Assembly: GCF_000421345.1 (NCBI RefSeq)
Contig: NZ_ATWV01000006.1
Location: 1 to 64,000, forward strand
Direction of reading: 5' to 3'
From: Treponema bryantii NK4A124
GTDB lineage: Bacteria; Spirochaetota; Spirochaetia; Treponematales; Treponemataceae
Length of the DNA stretch: 64,000 bases
The position numbers and the translations under genes were made by a program. The notes beneath the pieces were generated by a model. The model made no database searches, had not been told where the DNA came from, and worked only from the letters and a program-made list of their open reading frames with translations. Positions 35,428 to 45,621 of the stretch are shown here, one piece after another (within the stretch, counting starts at the first letter, position 1; each line of letters begins with the position of its first letter).

Positions 35428-37308
35428 ATGTTAGATCCTAAAACTGATAGACTTGATTATGGACAATTATTATCTCCCAAGAAAGATGAAATTTTTGATT
35501 TTGCTATTGGAACAACATATTCATTAGATTTAGCTGCACTTACAGGAATATGTATGTCGCTTGGCTTATCCCAGGAAACAGACAGTTCGCTTTTAGATAA
35601 CCCTTTATTTACATTAGAGGCAATTAATGCAACTTGTGATAAAATGTGTGTTTTATGTGAAGCTGGACAAATATCATTAAAGCAAAAGGCCACTTCTTTA
35701 TATACTTTATTACAAGATTCTATATTCCAGATTTCACTTCCTAAGAAAAATAAAGCTGGATATTATGCATTTCATCCAAAGTTTTGGCTCATAAGGTATA
35801 AGGTTTTAAATAATAATTTAAATAACAATTATTCCTATAGACTTGTTATTCTTAGTCGCAATATTACTTTTGATAGAAGTTGGGATCTTGCTGTTTGTTT
35901 TGAAAGTTCCCATGAGAGTAATAAAAAGCAGATTCAACCGATACAAGACTTTCTTAAGTATTTAAATACATTTATTCAAGAAGAAAATAATGACAAAGCA
36001 TTAAAAGTAAATGAATTAATTTCTCAATTAGATGATATTAGCTTTGCATTAAACTCAGATATCTTTAAATATGTATCGTTTTATCCAACTGGTTTTGATA
36101 AAAATCATTCTGCTTCTAACTTAGGTTTATATACTAATAATTCTGATAATCTCTTAATTATGTCTCCCTTTATTTCACCTGATATAATTAAACATTTTAA
36201 TAGTCAAATATGCAAAAAAAACGAAAATATTTTAATTACCCGTTTAGAAGAAATACATAAATTAAAGGCAATCAAAGATTTTGCTTTTGATGTATATGCG
36301 ATGGACCATAAAATAGTTATGGGAGAATATTACTTATCTGAGGCAAAAAAAGGAAAAAATGAAGATTCCTACAATGAAACAGAAAACACTCTCAGTAAAC
36401 AAGATATACACGCAAAATTATATTTTATTAAACAAGGAAATGACATAAATCTTTATATAGGTTCTCATAATGCCTCCACAAATGCTTTTGGAATAAGACA
36501 GCAGGATGAATTATATAGTAATATTGAATTCATGGTTTGTTTATCTACGACCACTGATTTGTTAAATTTTGATAATTTGAAACAATCCATTTTTGGCGAA
36601 GAAAAAGAGTGTCCATTCAAATTAATTACAAATTTTGATTTATATAAAGAAGATCTTCAAGAGAAAGATTCAAAGGAATTGAATAATGATATGAAACTAT
36701 TTATTCGCAGTGAACACACTGCACAAGTTTCCTATGATCAGGAAACTTGTTTATATACGATAAGTCTAAATATCAATATTAAGGAACATTATAAAAACAC
36801 GATTCAGATTACTCCTTTATTAATCCATAATTATAAAGAGATCAATAGCTTAATTGAGTATAAAGATATTCCCGTACTATACCTTTCAGAGCTTTTTCTT
36901 ATAAAAATATCTAATACAAAAGAAAGTATCGAACGAATAATTAAAATTAAACTTTCTGGTGATGTTCCTAAAAATCAGAAATCCACAATAATGGCAAATA
37001 TCATACAAGACAGGAAAACGCTATTTAGTTTAATTTCAATCATGTTGGATGATAATTATGTAAAAACAAAATATGAATTAAAAGATATTGAACATTTCAA
37101 TCAAGTCAATGCTTTTGATAAAAAGATTATATATCCTGCACTTTATGAAAAACTACTAAAAGCAGTAGCAAATCCTAAGAAAAGACATATTATTAAACAA
37201 ATTGATAACCTAATTGTAAAACTAACAAATGAAAATGATCTGATTGATAATGATTTTATCCAGTTCTATTCCATATTTAAGAGTGTTTTAAATGAAAGAT
37301 ACGAATAA
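35428..37308 (+). CDS. PLD-family nuclease-like protein
   Basis: 626 aa with two PLD-type half sites: AFHPKFWLIRY (about residue 114) with ILSRNITFDRSWDL, and DIHAKLYFI (about 327) with YIGSHNASTNAFG. HxK plus a downstream Asn/Ser block twice is the internal-dimer layout of phospholipase D superfamily nucleases. The middle and C-terminal regions are not recognised. It overlaps the helicase gene by 17 nt and follows the DUF6361 gene by 2 nt, so the three proteins are made together. Confidence 0.78.
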   Translation: MLDPKTDRLDYGQLLSPKKDEIFDFAIGTTYSLDLAALTGICMSLGLSQETDSSLLDNPLFTLEAINATCDKMCVLCEAGQISLKQKATSLYTLLQDSIFQISLPKKNKAGYYAFHPKFWLIRYKVLNNNLNNNYSYRLVILSRNITFDRSWDLAVCFESSHESNKKQIQPIQDFLKYLNTFIQEENNDKALKVNELISQLDDISFALNSDIFKYVSFYPTGFDKNHSASNLGLYTNNSDNLLIMSPFISPDIIKHFNSQICKKNENILITRLEEIHKLKAIKDFAFDVYAMDHKIVMGEYYLSEAKKGKNEDSYNETENTLSKQDIHAKLYFIKQGNDINLYIGSHNASTNAFGIRQQDELYSNIEFMVCLSTTTDLLNFDNLKQSIFGEEKECPFKLITNFDLYKEDLQEKDSKELNNDMKLFIRSEHTAQVSYDQETCLYTISLNINIKEHYKNTIQITPLLIHNYKEINSLIEYKDIPVLYLSELFLIKISNTKESIERIIKIKLSGDVPKNQKSTIMANIIQDRKTLFSLISIMLDDNYVKTKYELKDIEHFNQVNAFDKKIIYPALYEKLLKAVANPKKRHIIKQIDNLIVKLTNENDLIDNDFIQFYSIFKSVLNERYE

Positions 37309-40300
37309 TTTGAATGATGATTTCGAAGATATAAAGAATGATATCTTTTCAGAATTAAAGAATTTTCAAATTGATACAATTAACGAAATAGAGAATAAAT
37401 ATGAGGTCGGAATTAGACGGGTATTGGTTTCTGATGAAGTAGGCTTGGGAAAAACTTTAGTTGCAAAAGGTGTTATTGTAAAACGAGCAATATTTTTAAG
37501 AGAGAAAGGGTATCCTCACATTAGTATTATTTATGTTTGTTCAAATAGTTCTATTTGTGGTCAGAATCTAAAAAAATTAAGAATATCAAATAACGTTTTA
37601 ATAGATAATACACAATCCTCTAGATTATCTATGCAGCATTTACAAATCTTTAATAGAGAAATTAATATTAAAGAGAATAATAACTATATTAGTCTGATAC
37701 CATTAACACCATCGACCTCTTTTAAAATTACAGGTTCAGGATTAAAAGAGGAGAGAGCATTAATATATGTACTATTAAAAGAATGGAGGAAAAAGAATAC
37801 TTCACAAATATCTGAGCAGGAACTTGAAAGCTTAAAAAATAAAATGATGATTGCTGCTCGCTCTAATTGGGACTCAGCGATTAAAGAAGAGACTGAAGCA
37901 GTTAGAACTTGCAACAAAAAAACGAATGGAGAATATCTCTCTTATATGATTAATATGATTTCAAATCATATTAATACAATTCCACCAAAAACATTAATTA
38001 ATGATGGCGATAAAACTTATTTACAATATATAAAAGAGTTATGTAATAATACGCGAGAAGATATAATAAAAATTACAAGTATACTCCGATATTTATTTGC
38101 CGACATTAGCTTAGAAAGACTCCGACCAGATTTAGTTATACTTGATGAATTTCAAAGATTTAATGATTTATTAGTACAAAACAAAAAATCAGAAACAACA
38201 GAAGAAGAAAAGGAAGCATCTGATTTACATCTATTATGTGAGAAATTCTTTAATGCATCTGAAACAAATGTTCTCTTACTATCTGCAACCCCATACAAAA
38301 TGTATGCATCATTAGATGAAATTGAAGAGAATCAATTAGATGAACATTTTGAAGAATTCTATGAATTGATGTATTTCCTACGTGATAGTTCTGAATCTCA
38401 AATAGAATTTAAAAATATTTGGGATAATTATTCAAAATTACTTAAAGAAGGGCATTATTCAAACAAGGATTTTTTAATTGCTAAAGAAAAAGCACAAGAG
38501 GCATTGTTTAATAATATTTGTAGAACAGAAAGAATTTCTACAAAAAATGTTACAGATCTTATAGAATCAACTAATTATAAGAAACCATTCAAGATTACAA
38601 GAGAAGATGTAATAAGTTATATTGAAGCACAAAATACTTTAAATATATTACACATAGAATCAATCGTTCCTGTAGATTATTCAAAATCCTGTCCATTTTT
38701 ACTTTCTTTTATGAAAGACTATAAAATGAAACAAAGTATAGAACAAAAAGCTACGCAAACTGTCAATCATGATGAAATAGATAATCTTTCGAATTCTCAT
38801 CTATGGCTTAGTCATGAGGATATTAATGAATACAAAAAAATAAATTCTTATAATTCTAGATTTGAAAATCTAAAAACATCTGTATTTAAAAACGATTCTC
38901 ATTTGTTATTATGGATTCCACCATCAATTCCATATTACGATTTTGGAGGAGTTTTTGCAAAACAAAAACATTTTTCAAAAACATTAATCTTTTCGGCATG
39001 GGAAATGGTTCCTCGAATGGCATCAAGTTTGTTATCTTACGAAGAAGACAGACTTACAGTACACGTAGTAGCCGAGAAAAATAAGACAAATAAAAAATCA
39101 TATTTTTTAAATGATATAGCTGAAGAAGATGATGATGAAAAAAAACAAAAGAAGAGATACCCACCTCCTCGTTTAAATCTAAAAACAAAGAAGGAAAAAG
39201 AAAATAACAGAATCCAGGCAGTATCACTAACATTATTTACACACTTATACCCATCAGAAACTTTATGTAATCTGTATTCTCCATCAACATGGCTTAACAA
39301 AAACGTATCTGATCTAGAAGTAATAAAAACTTCAATTAAAACAACTCTTAGAACGAAAATGGAGAAATTAAGATTACCCCAAAAGAAAGGAAATGATAGA
39401 AAATGGTATTATTTGATACCAATGTTGTTGGATTCTAAAAGTTATGTTGATAAATGGTTTTGTGCTGTAGAACGATTGATACAAGAAGCGTCAAATAAAG
39501 AAAGAAAACCTCTAGAAATATACTTTAACGAATTACAGTATTGGTATAATTGTGCTTATGAAAAAAAATATCAGTTATTTGGCGGCATACCAGCTGATAT
39601 AGATGAAATGCTATCCATTATGACATTAGCTTCCCCAGCAACATGTATAAGACGTTCATATCTTGTATACAAAACAGATTTCGATTTATCTTTCCCAACA
39701 GAGTTTGCAAAAGGTTTTCTTAATCGTATGGACAAACCAGAAGCATTATCTATAGTTGAATTATCTACTACAAATAAGAAAATAAAAGATGATGATCACT
39801 GGAGAAATCTTTTAAATTATTGTCTAGACGGAAATTTCCAGGCATTGTTAGATGAATATTGTCATGTTTTATCAAATAATGAAAATCTAAAAGATAAATT
39901 TTTTATTAATAATTTACATACTTCATTAATTGATTCATTGAGAATTCATACTGCAAGATACTCTTTTGATACCCATGAAGATTTTAAGAACAGATGTTTA
40001 AGTAAAAAAAGTAATAAAAAAGTTTCAAAGATAAGAACGCATTATGCAGTTTCTTTTACACAAGGAGATGGTAATGAAACAGATACCAATCGTAAAGAAA
40101 GTGTTAGAAAAGCATTTAATTCACCATTCTGGCCTTTTATTCTAATTTCCACATCAGTTGGACAAGAGGGATTAGATTTTCATAACTATTGTCGAAAAAT
40201 TGTACATTGGAACTTACCAGGAAATCCAATTGATTTGGAACAAAGAGAAGGACGAATTAATCGCTATGAATGTTTAGCTATTAGACAAAATATTGCTCAA

Positions 40301-40645
40301 AGATATAGCTCATTTGCAAAGTATTCAAATGATATATGGAAATCTATTTTTGATATAGCAGCACAATTTGAAAATCCAGAAAAAAAATCTCAAATTATTC
40401 CACATTGGGGATTAACACATAAAGATAATATGATAAAAATTGAAAGAAGTGTGCTAATGTATCCATATAGTTTAGATGAAGAAAACTATAACAGACTCAC
40501 TAGAATCTTGGCATTATATAGACTAACCTTAGGACAACCACGGCAAGAAGAATTAATAAATTTTTTATCTGAAAATTGTAAAGATTTAGAAGAATGTAAA
40601 AATATGGCAATGAATTTAAGTCCTTATGAAAGAAATCACAATTAA
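37292..40645 (+). CDS. SNF2/DEAD-type helicase
   Basis: 1117 aa. Walker A VSDEVGLGKTLVAKGVI (about residue 47), Walker B VILDEFQRFND (about 282), LLLSATPYKMY (about 330), and a C-terminal lobe with ISTSVGQEGLDFHNYCRKIV (about 951) and LEQREGRINRYE (about 983). The EVGLGKT and GRINR pattern resembles RapA/SNF2-like ATPases that translocate on DNA. With DUF6361 and PLD partners it forms a compact defence-like module. A TTG-free ATG start overlaps the end of the PLD gene. Confidence 0.82.
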   Translation: MKDTNNLNDDFEDIKNDIFSELKNFQIDTINEIENKYEVGIRRVLVSDEVGLGKTLVAKGVIVKRAIFLREKGYPHISIIYVCSNSSICGQNLKKLRISNNVLIDNTQSSRLSMQHLQIFNREINIKENNNYISLIPLTPSTSFKITGSGLKEERALIYVLLKEWRKKNTSQISEQELESLKNKMMIAARSNWDSAIKEETEAVRTCNKKTNGEYLSYMINMISNHINTIPPKTLINDGDKTYLQYIKELCNNTREDIIKITSILRYLFADISLERLRPDLVILDEFQRFNDLLVQNKKSETTEEEKEASDLHLLCEKFFNASETNVLLLSATPYKMYASLDEIEENQLDEHFEEFYELMYFLRDSSESQIEFKNIWDNYSKLLKEGHYSNKDFLIAKEKAQEALFNNICRTERISTKNVTDLIESTNYKKPFKITREDVISYIEAQNTLNILHIESIVPVDYSKSCPFLLSFMKDYKMKQSIEQKATQTVNHDEIDNLSNSHLWLSHEDINEYKKINSYNSRFENLKTSVFKNDSHLLLWIPPSIPYYDFGGVFAKQKHFSKTLIFSAWEMVPRMASSLLSYEEDRLTVHVVAEKNKTNKKSYFLNDIAEEDDDEKKQKKRYPPPRLNLKTKKEKENNRIQAVSLTLFTHLYPSETLCNLYSPSTWLNKNVSDLEVIKTSIKTTLRTKMEKLRLPQKKGNDRKWYYLIPMLLDSKSYVDKWFCAVERLIQEASNKERKPLEIYFNELQYWYNCAYEKKYQLFGGIPADIDEMLSIMTLASPATCIRRSYLVYKTDFDLSFPTEFAKGFLNRMDKPEALSIVELSTTNKKIKDDDHWRNLLNYCLDGNFQALLDEYCHVLSNNENLKDKFFINNLHTSLIDSLRIHTARYSFDTHEDFKNRCLSKKSNKKVSKIRTHYAVSFTQGDGNETDTNRKESVRKAFNSPFWPFILISTSVGQEGLDFHNYCRKIVHWNLPGNPIDLEQREGRINRYECLAIRQNIAQRYSSFAKYSNDIWKSIFDIAAQFENPEKKSQIIPHWGLTHKDNMIKIERSVLMYPYSLDEENYNRLTRILALYRLTLGQPRQEELINFLSENCKDLEECKNMAMNLSPYERNHN

Positions 40646-40667
40646 ATTTTTTTTGCGACATTTATTT

Positions 40668-40877
40668 TTAAAGTGACACAATCGTTCCCTCAAACACCTT
40701 CTTCACAATATGAACGGGTAGGGGGAGTTCAAAGTCTATTTTTTGCAGGAGGCGCTGCTCTTCCAGGGAGTATTTGACTTTGTCTTCGGTGTACATAATG
40801 CCGGTGAAATTGTTGATTGCAATCTGCATGTTGAGAGATTCGACAAACTTGTAGGTCCAGCCGGGTTTTTGTTCCAT
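40668..40877 (-). CDS. Small hypothetical protein after the WYL regulator
   Basis: 69 aa, starting 3 nt after the WYL regulator stop and thus co-transcribed. The sequence EQKPGWTYKFVESLNMQIAI and YSLEEQRLLQKIDFELPLPV looks like genuine coding sequence, not noise. The family is not recognised. PVHIVKKVFEGTIVSL at the end suggests a small alpha/beta fold. A role as partner of the regulator is possible but unproven. Confidence 0.55.
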   Translation of the reverse strand: MEQKPGWTYKFVESLNMQIAINNFTGIMYTEDKVKYSLEEQRLLQKIDFELPLPVHIVKKVFEGTIVSL

Positions 40878-40880
40878 AGT

Positions 40881-41861
40881 TTACTGCACGTTTTTCAACA
40901 TCTTTTTGAGTTCGGCTTTGTAGGCTTCCTTTAGCTCTGGCGGATTCAGAATCTGGACTGCAGAGCCGAAGCGGAGAATCCAGTAAAGGGATTCCTGGAA
41001 CTGATTTGACTCGAATCTGAGATAGACACTTCCATCCTCGTTCTGGCGGCAAACCTGATTTTTGTGCCAGGTGCGTTCGAGGATATAGGTATTAATTGAT
41101 TTATCAAAAAGCAGTTCGATTTTGATAGCTTCGTTTTCGTTGTTCCAGATTCCAAAGTATGGGTCGATGTGAACCTTTTTTTCGTAATCGGGATCAGGAG
41201 TAAAAGCATCGCAAAGCACAATATTCTTCATGCGTGAAAGATTGTAGGTGCTGTATTTATTGTGTTTATGGCAGAAGCCGATAGCATACCAGTCGCCTTT
41301 CTGACAGTATATCTTGTAGGGATCAAGCGAGTGGGGTGTATGCTCGGTACTGCTGATAGAACGGTAGCCAAAGCTGATGGTTTTGTGTTGTTTGATAGCT
41401 TCGAAAATCTTATGGAAAACATCACTGTCGATATTTGGAATCGGGTCAGATATAAACTGAACTTCGTTGAGCAGGGAAGTCTGCACCTGGACCTGATTTG
41501 GAAGTATCTGAGAAATTGTGTCGTAAACTTTTGTGATAGTTTCCTTGAGTGGTGTATTGTCATAGCGCTCGAGTAGGGGAAGAATGCCAGCCATAGCCAC
41601 AACTTCACCTTCGCTCACAAGAACGTTGCGCACAAAGAAGGTTTCGTCAGTAAAGTAATAGCCCTTGCGTAAACGGTCATATTCAATTGGAGCATTGTAA
41701 TAAAGCTTGAGCTCATCGATGTCGCGAAGAATGGTTCGTCTTGAAACTTCGAGCTCCTTCATAAGACGTTCAACGCTCGGGTATGTCAGATTTTGAATTG
41801 CTTTTTCCAGCTGCAGGAGCCTGAGTGATTTTACGTGACTTTCTCTTTGTTTGTTTTTCAT
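40881..41861 (-). CDS. WYL-domain transcriptional regulator 1
   Basis: 326 aa. N-terminal winged helix (SVERLMKELEVSRRTILRDI at about 29-48, followed by YNAPIEYDRLRKGYYF). The WYL domain is in the C-terminal half: TISFGYRSISS, HSLDPYKIYCQKGDWYAIGF, NLSRMKNI. WYL regulators sense nucleic-acid or nucleotide ligands and often control defence genes. It is the end-neighbour of two AAA ATPase genes on the same strand. A TATAAT ends 8 nt before its ATG without a Shine-Dalgarno. Confidence 0.88.
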   Translation of the reverse strand: MKNKQRESHVKSLRLLQLEKAIQNLTYPSVERLMKELEVSRRTILRDIDELKLYYNAPIEYDRLRKGYYFTDETFFVRNVLVSEGEVVAMAGILPLLERYDNTPLKETITKVYDTISQILPNQVQVQTSLLNEVQFISDPIPNIDSDVFHKIFEAIKQHKTISFGYRSISSTEHTPHSLDPYKIYCQKGDWYAIGFCHKHNKYSTYNLSRMKNIVLCDAFTPDPDYEKKVHIDPYFGIWNNENEAIKIELLFDKSINTYILERTWHKNQVCRQNEDGSVYLRFESNQFQESLYWILRFGSAVQILNPPELKEAYKAELKKMLKNVQ

Positions 41862-41869
41862 AATTGATT

Positions 41870-41912
41870 ATTATAGCACACAAATTAAGAAAATCTTTGA
41901 TAATTATTCAAA
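41870..41912 (-). promoter_or_regulatory. Promoter and candidate operator of WYL regulator 1
   Basis: On the minus strand TGC-TATAAT (41875..41870) is an extended -10 only 8 nt before the ATG at 41861. About 20 nt further upstream lies TTTGATAATTATTCAAA (41896..41912), an imperfect palindrome whose TTGATAA half resembles the TTGATAAAC half sites before WYL regulator 2. Autoregulation is inferred. Confidence 0.45.
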
Positions 41913-41945
41913 ATCACTTGTAAAATCAAACTCAGGCGTGTTCTT

Positions 41946-43388
41946 TTAATCTACGAAGAGTGCAAGCTTTTCAACATTTGGATAAGTTACCGACAAGAAG
42001 CTCTTAGGTAGCTTCCAGGACTTCTTTGAGATTTCCTTCTTACCACAGAAATGCTGCCAGCCCATGAAATATTCCTTTGGAGAAAAAAGGGCAATTACAT
42101 GGCCAGTCTTTTCGTCCTTTCTCATGGTCCTATTAAAAACCAGGTTTATGGCATCTTCAATATTACGAGGATCATCGTTAGATTCCGAAAGGATTTCTTC
42201 CTTGATTTCCTCTGATAATACTGCAGGCAAAAACTCCTTTTCCATATTGTTGTATACAAGCCAGTTCTGATAAAAGCTATCTATTACGCAAGCCTTAAGC
42301 TGGTCATGAGTATAATCTGGAATCTGAAAAACTCTTAATCGGTTTATGATTGGTGCAGGGACATTTTCAAGCGTATTTGCAGTAAAAATATAATTTACCC
42401 CAGAAGCATCAACATTTATTCCAATGAAATTATCAAAGAAACGGCGAGCTGTATTTTTTTCAAGAATGGAATAGAATACCGTCTCAATACTATAATCTTC
42501 ATCTTGATGAATCTTATCAAGCTCATCAAAATGAATTATAGGATTCTTTAAGGGACCATGCTCCTCGTTCTTAAACATTGCTTCTATGAGAAGCCCATGT
42601 TTTGCATGGTTATAGCTAGGATCACTTCCTGTAACGGCAAAGTGAGGCATGCCATTTCCCAAATCGATTTTGACAGCCTTATGGCCAAGCAATATCATAC
42701 AAAGCTCTGTTACAAAGCTGGTTTTACCACAGCCAGGCCCACCAACTAATACTATAGGACGAAAGACCAACTCTTTGTACTTTCTTAAACGAGAGGCCTC
42801 AAAACACTGTACAAGGTAATCAATTACCTCTGACATATTTGGATATTTATTTTTTAATTGGATTAACTGCTCTTTTTTCTCTGAGCTTACTGTTATATAA
42901 CAAACCTTTCCTTGAAGCTTCTCTATATTAGCCCTTACCTCATCTTCTCTTGTATAACAATTTGCCAGATGAAGCTCAGCTTCGTGCTCATTAATAAGAG
43001 ATTCTTCTGCATCTTCTTTTCCAAACCAGCCTGGTATCTTTGAATTATTTGAAAGGTATCTTATAGACTTTCCGTTGCAGAATGGACAGCTATCTTCACC
43101 TCTTTTTACCTTTTTACCAAAAGAAAACTTCTTACAAGCTTTGCAGTACTTTAAGGAAACATCAGAGTTATCCATAAATTTAAGAGTACCATCCTCAAAG
43201 ATTCTTATCATATTGTGAGGGGCTTGCTCTGCAGTCTTCGAATTTGGGATTAAAGTTTCATCTTCATAAATAATAAAGGTTCCTTCTTCAATGGAAAAAA
43301 CTCCATCTTTGTTATAATAGTTAGCCTTGATGTTGAGTTCATCAAGTACCTCTGCCAGTCTTCTTTGTACTTCTGTCTTATATTCCAT
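41946..43388 (-). CDS. AAA+ ATPase with N-terminal zinc ribbon
   Basis: 480 aa. A zinc ribbon (Cys 82, 85, 101, 104 in YCKACKKF and SCPFCNGKS) precedes an AAA+ module: Walker A VLVGGPGCGKTSFV about 214-227, Walker B IIHFDELDKIH about 275, sensor 1 IFTANTLENVP, and an arginine-finger-like INRLRVFQIP. The module is closest to the Lon/AAA clade but has no protease domain. It lies 23 nt after a larger AAA gene on the same strand, so the two probably form a hetero-complex. It shares no overlap with the WYL gene that follows. Confidence 0.78.
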   Translation of the reverse strand: MEYKTEVQRRLAEVLDELNIKANYYNKDGVFSIEEGTFIIYEDETLIPNSKTAEQAPHNMIRIFEDGTLKFMDNSDVSLKYCKACKKFSFGKKVKRGEDSCPFCNGKSIRYLSNNSKIPGWFGKEDAEESLINEHEAELHLANCYTREDEVRANIEKLQGKVCYITVSSEKKEQLIQLKNKYPNMSEVIDYLVQCFEASRLRKYKELVFRPIVLVGGPGCGKTSFVTELCMILLGHKAVKIDLGNGMPHFAVTGSDPSYNHAKHGLLIEAMFKNEEHGPLKNPIIHFDELDKIHQDEDYSIETVFYSILEKNTARRFFDNFIGINVDASGVNYIFTANTLENVPAPIINRLRVFQIPDYTHDQLKACVIDSFYQNWLVYNNMEKEFLPAVLSEEIKEEILSESNDDPRNIEDAINLVFNRTMRKDEKTGHVIALFSPKEYFMGWQHFCGKKEISKKSWKLPKSFLSVTYPNVEKLALFVD

Positions 43389-43411
43389 ATCATTTCTCCT
43401 CTGCCTGGATT

Positions 43412-45565
43412 TTAGTTTCCAAAGCCAATTTTATTTGATTCATAACTTCGCTTTTTATCGCGAACAATTTTACAAAGCTCTTCGGTGATATAAACCGAAT
43501 TACGTTTTTCTGGAGCAAGGAAGCGCAGCTTTCCGTTTAAGGCAGCAAAGTCTCCGGGTGTTACTTCTCCTGAGTTATAGATTTTCGAAACCTGATTTTC
43601 ATCAAGCTCGAAGGAAGAAAAATAACTTTTACATAAGAGGCTAACGCCTTCTTTTGTAAGAGCCTTAAAGCCAACCTTAAAGTTGAAACGGCGGTCCACA
43701 GCCTTATCCAGAATGTCTGGTAGGTTAGTGCTGCAAAAAAGGATTCCAGGATATCGCTCAATCTCAATGAGAAAGGAGTTTACCTTTGAGTCTTCAAAAT
43801 GATTTACAGAATCTCCTCTGTTATGAAGGAAAGAATCTGCTTCATCTACAAGAAGAATTGAATGCTCTTTTGCTGCCTCCTTAAAAAGTCTTGAGATATT
43901 CTGTTCCGTCTCTCCAACCCATTTGCTCAGGACCTCTGAAGGACGTACTATTTTCAACGGCTTATTCATTTTTTTAGACACTTCTTCTGCGTATGCTGTT
44001 TTTCCACCACCAGAAATACCGTACAGAAGAATCTTAATTCCACTTTCCTCATCGTACTGGCCATGCTGATATTCATCTGCATTTTTAAGGGCATCCGTGA
44101 CTTCGTTTATAGGTTCCGAAGTATTAAGCGCCTCAAGGCAGTAGTGGGAATTTTTACGAAGCCTATCGTTCTTGTTGCCGTTACTGAATTTATTTCTGAG
44201 AAGCTCAAGGGCTTCTTCCTTAGTGAGCTTTTGAACAGACTTAAGAAGCTTAGAAACGGCACTCCACTGATCTGGCGGTATTGCAAGCGAATCACATTCC
44301 AGGGCAACATCAACCAGGAGATTTACAGGAAGCTCCTCCTGCAGATAAAATACTCCAAAACGTTCTGCATAGTTTTGCTTTTCCGGCAGCTTCAACTGCA
44401 TGGTATAGAGAACATCAATTCCATTCTCAAGGAAGTGCTCCCTGTCTTTCTCCGTAAAGTTTTCCATAGAAAGAATCACCGGACATTTGACATTTTCTAA
44501 GATGGAAGAGTAGCTCTGTTTTTTATGAAAAATTTGTGCAAGCGGATTTTCTGATTCCTCCTGCAGCAGGAGTTTACATAAGTCTTTATTAATAAAAAGA
44601 GCATGATGATTAATCTCTAATGAAAGCACATAAATATAAAACTCCAGTTCAGCTTTGCTTGTACCCTTATACATCTGTGTAAACTCATAAATCCCATCAA
44701 AGCAATCGTGATAATAATCAGCTAAAAAGTATTCGTTTCTGTAATCACTGTCACTGCAGATAACCATAAAGCCTTTCAGCTTTCGCATTATTTCCAGCTC
44801 TTTCTGATTTAATCTGCCAGTTTCTTTGTAATCATAAATATCACAACACTTTGGAGGTAGAACCATCCAGCAAATGAAGGCCGGATTTTCATTCATAAAA
44901 TATGAATAAACATAGCTGCTGATTTTCCAGGGAGCAGAAAAAAGTCCCAGCTGAATAAGCAAACTATTAATCTTTCGGGAATAGGCAAGCTCATCCTTTT
45001 TATTTATCTCGCAAATATGACAGAAAAGGTGAGCTTTATATTCATCATTCTTATACTCGGGAAAAAGCCAGCCCCATTCTTCATTTGCAATAGCCAGGAC
45101 AAAGAGAACTCGTTCAGAGTAAGACAGTTCAAGTCCATTAAAGAAATCCTTAAAATATTCTTTATCAAGAATTGCTTTTAAGGGATTTGTATCCGGATAT
45201 TCTTTTTCATTTTTCTTGTCTAAAAGGTAAAGGATAATTCCATATTTCTGATAGTCCTCTTCAAGATCCTTACTTAAAGAAGTAACTACCTCATCCAGAT
45301 CAAAACCATCACCATGCTTTAAGCCTTCATATTTTTCATGCTCAGAAGTTTTTAGAACTGAAAGATAAATATCGCTCAAGGCAATTATTGAGTCGTGATC
45401 TAGAACTCCTATAATAAAGTCCTTTGCCAGTTCTTTTTTTTCAAGGTTAATCTGCTGATAGTTTTTAATGTAAATGTAGGATGATAAAGCTTTATCCTGA
45501 AAATTGAGACAAGCATTATCTGTTTCTTTTTTCATAAGACCACTGTATGAATTACTAACTTCCAT
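43412..45565 (-). CDS. Classical AAA ATPase with helical N-terminal region
   Basis: 717 aa from ATG at 45565, supported by CGAGGTG; a longer TTG reading from 45586 is less likely. The N-terminal 480 residues are helical and unrecognised. The AAA module has Walker A LLYGISGGGKTAYAEEV, SKWVGETEQNISRLF, Walker B ILLVDEADSFL and the second-region SNLPDILDKAVDRRFNF, as in FtsH/Vps4-like ATPases. The general layout resembles the AAA protein at 51126..53297. It is first in an operon with the zinc-ribbon AAA gene. Confidence 0.78.
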   Translation of the reverse strand: MEVSNSYSGLMKKETDNACLNFQDKALSSYIYIKNYQQINLEKKELAKDFIIGVLDHDSIIALSDIYLSVLKTSEHEKYEGLKHGDGFDLDEVVTSLSKDLEEDYQKYGIILYLLDKKNEKEYPDTNPLKAILDKEYFKDFFNGLELSYSERVLFVLAIANEEWGWLFPEYKNDEYKAHLFCHICEINKKDELAYSRKINSLLIQLGLFSAPWKISSYVYSYFMNENPAFICWMVLPPKCCDIYDYKETGRLNQKELEIMRKLKGFMVICSDSDYRNEYFLADYYHDCFDGIYEFTQMYKGTSKAELEFYIYVLSLEINHHALFINKDLCKLLLQEESENPLAQIFHKKQSYSSILENVKCPVILSMENFTEKDREHFLENGIDVLYTMQLKLPEKQNYAERFGVFYLQEELPVNLLVDVALECDSLAIPPDQWSAVSKLLKSVQKLTKEEALELLRNKFSNGNKNDRLRKNSHYCLEALNTSEPINEVTDALKNADEYQHGQYDEESGIKILLYGISGGGKTAYAEEVSKKMNKPLKIVRPSEVLSKWVGETEQNISRLFKEAAKEHSILLVDEADSFLHNRGDSVNHFEDSKVNSFLIEIERYPGILFCSTNLPDILDKAVDRRFNFKVGFKALTKEGVSLLCKSYFSSFELDENQVSKIYNSGEVTPGDFAALNGKLRFLAPEKRNSVYITEELCKIVRDKKRSYESNKIGFGN

Positions 45566-45621
45566 TTCATCACCTCGCTTCTTCAAAATCTATGCTTCAA
45601 ACAATAATGCAGGTTTTGGAG

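Noticed and set aside
44063-44500. Plus-strand 145-aa open frame
   Set aside because: It is antisense to the AAA ATPase gene and has no recognisable features.
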